Shown one piece after another: positions 5,715 through 5,980 of a DNA stretch of 5,980 bases. The stretch spans positions 1 through 5,980 of the forward strand of contig CAAFJI010000317.1 in NCBI GenBank assembly GCA_900763175.1, given 5' to 3'. Source of the stretch: Lachnospiraceae bacterium (GTDB lineage Bacteria; Bacillota; Clostridia; Lachnospirales; Lachnospiraceae). Numbering within the stretch: the stretch's first letter is position 1; each line of letters opens with the position of its first letter. Below the pieces are notes generated by a model. The model saw only the letters and a list, made by a program, of their open reading frames with translations, was not told the origin of the DNA and made no database searches. A program made the translations under genes and the position numbers.

Positions 5715-5722
5715 TCGGGCGG

Positions 5723-5980
5723 TTATTCGGGCAAGTCCACCTTGCCAACAAAAGAATAATAACTCTCAATGTCCTGTCTGCGGGTCTTGTTCTCGTCATA
5801 GCTGCACTCATGCACAACAATTTTCTCTACAAACTCCCGCAGCAGAGTAGGGGTAAGTTCTTCAAAGCTGGTATGCCGCCGGACAACATTCATAAACTTT
5901 TCTGCGTTCACGGTGGCTTCCTGTGCTTTGGAAAGCTCCGCTTGGATAGCAGCGGCTCTTTCTTTCAGCTCCTGTTGTTC
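5723..5980 (-). CDS. Large serine recombinase, C-terminal 85 residues (DUF4368-type), 5' end outside window
   Basis: The frame is open from the right edge to a TAA at 5723. It begins in a coiled-coil stretch (EQQELKERAAAIQAELSKAQ) and continues with EKFMNVVRRHTSFEELTPTL, LREFVEKIVVHECSYDENKT and the ending YYSFVGKVDLPE. This order (coiled coil, 'F...VR+.T..EELTP..L.EF+.KI.VHE', then a strand with 'IxxYYxFVGxV') is the usual C-terminus of large serine recombinases of Clostridia integrative elements. The catalytic serine resolvase domain and zinc-ribbon region are outside the window. The enzyme integrates and excises its element by double-strand cleavage at short att sites. A GTG at 5911 is internal, not a start. 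Gene orientation is the same as the phage operon. Confidence 0.9.
   Translation of the reverse strand, partial: EQQELKERAAAIQAELSKAQEATVNAEKFMNVVRRHTSFEELTPTLLREFVEKIVVHECSYDENKTRRQDIESYYSFVGKVDLPE

Larger units (their letters stand above)
5645..5980 (-). mobile_element. Right end of an integrated serine-recombinase element, inside the capsid gene
   Basis: The sequence right of about 5645 belongs to a recombinase gene and its 3' flank, whereas from about 5640 leftwards it is capsid coding sequence. A recombinase ending about 80 nt before an incomplete capsid frame is the layout expected when an element carrying a large serine recombinase has integrated in the capsid gene. Near the proposed end the minus strand is AT-rich (AAAATTTTTTACACTTC) and contains two ACTTCT copies three nt apart. 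The exact crossover cannot be fixed from one junction; I place it between 5618 and 5650. The rest of the element lies beyond the right edge, and its size is unknown. Confidence 0.7.

Overview
The window is the head-tail and tail section of a tailed-phage (siphovirus-type) morphogenesis operon, read entirely on the minus strand. It looks like a prophage in a gut-type Clostridia (Lachnospiraceae-like) Firmicute. The basis is moderate GC, very strong AAGGAGG Shine-Dalgarno sites, Gram-positive phage families (phi13-type major tail protein, TP901-type tape measure), and a DUF4368-type large serine recombinase tail typical of Clostridia mobile elements. The host assignment is inference.

Layout in transcription order (right to left): (1) 5980-5723, the last 85 codons of a large serine recombinase. 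(2) 5722-about 5640, a short non-coding stretch with a hairpin, which is probably the end of the recombinase-carrying element. (3) 5701-4691, an HK97-fold major capsid protein gene whose 5' part (start codon, delta/scaffold domain) is missing and replaced by the element end. (4) 4673-4398, gp6-like head-tail connector. (5) 4398-4084, head-closure/head-tail joining protein. (6) 4084-3653, HK97 gp10-like protein. (7) 3656-3303, probable tail completion/terminator protein. (8) 3286-2672, phi13-type major tail protein. (9) 2636-2223 plus 2253-2047, a tail assembly chaperone pair joined by a predicted -1 ribosomal frameshift. (10) 2034-1, the tape measure protein, which runs off the left edge.

The genes are tightly packed, with TGATG or ATGA overlaps between 4398 and 3653 and strong ribosome binding sites, so they form one late operon. 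The connector, joining protein, gp10-like protein and terminator candidate would build the neck. The major tail protein makes the tube, the G/GT-like chaperones coat the tape measure, and the tape measure sets tail length.

Two things stand out. First, there is a complete -1 frameshift cassette in the chaperone gene: a GGGAAAC heptamer in the correct phase, a 6-nt spacer, and a 12-bp hairpin with the zero-frame stop in its loop. Second, the major capsid gene appears to be interrupted by a serine-recombinase element near the boundary between its delta domain and mature capsid domain. This would inactivate the prophage unless the element excises. No gene-free stretch longer than about 80 bases, no RNA gene and no CRISPR array was seen.
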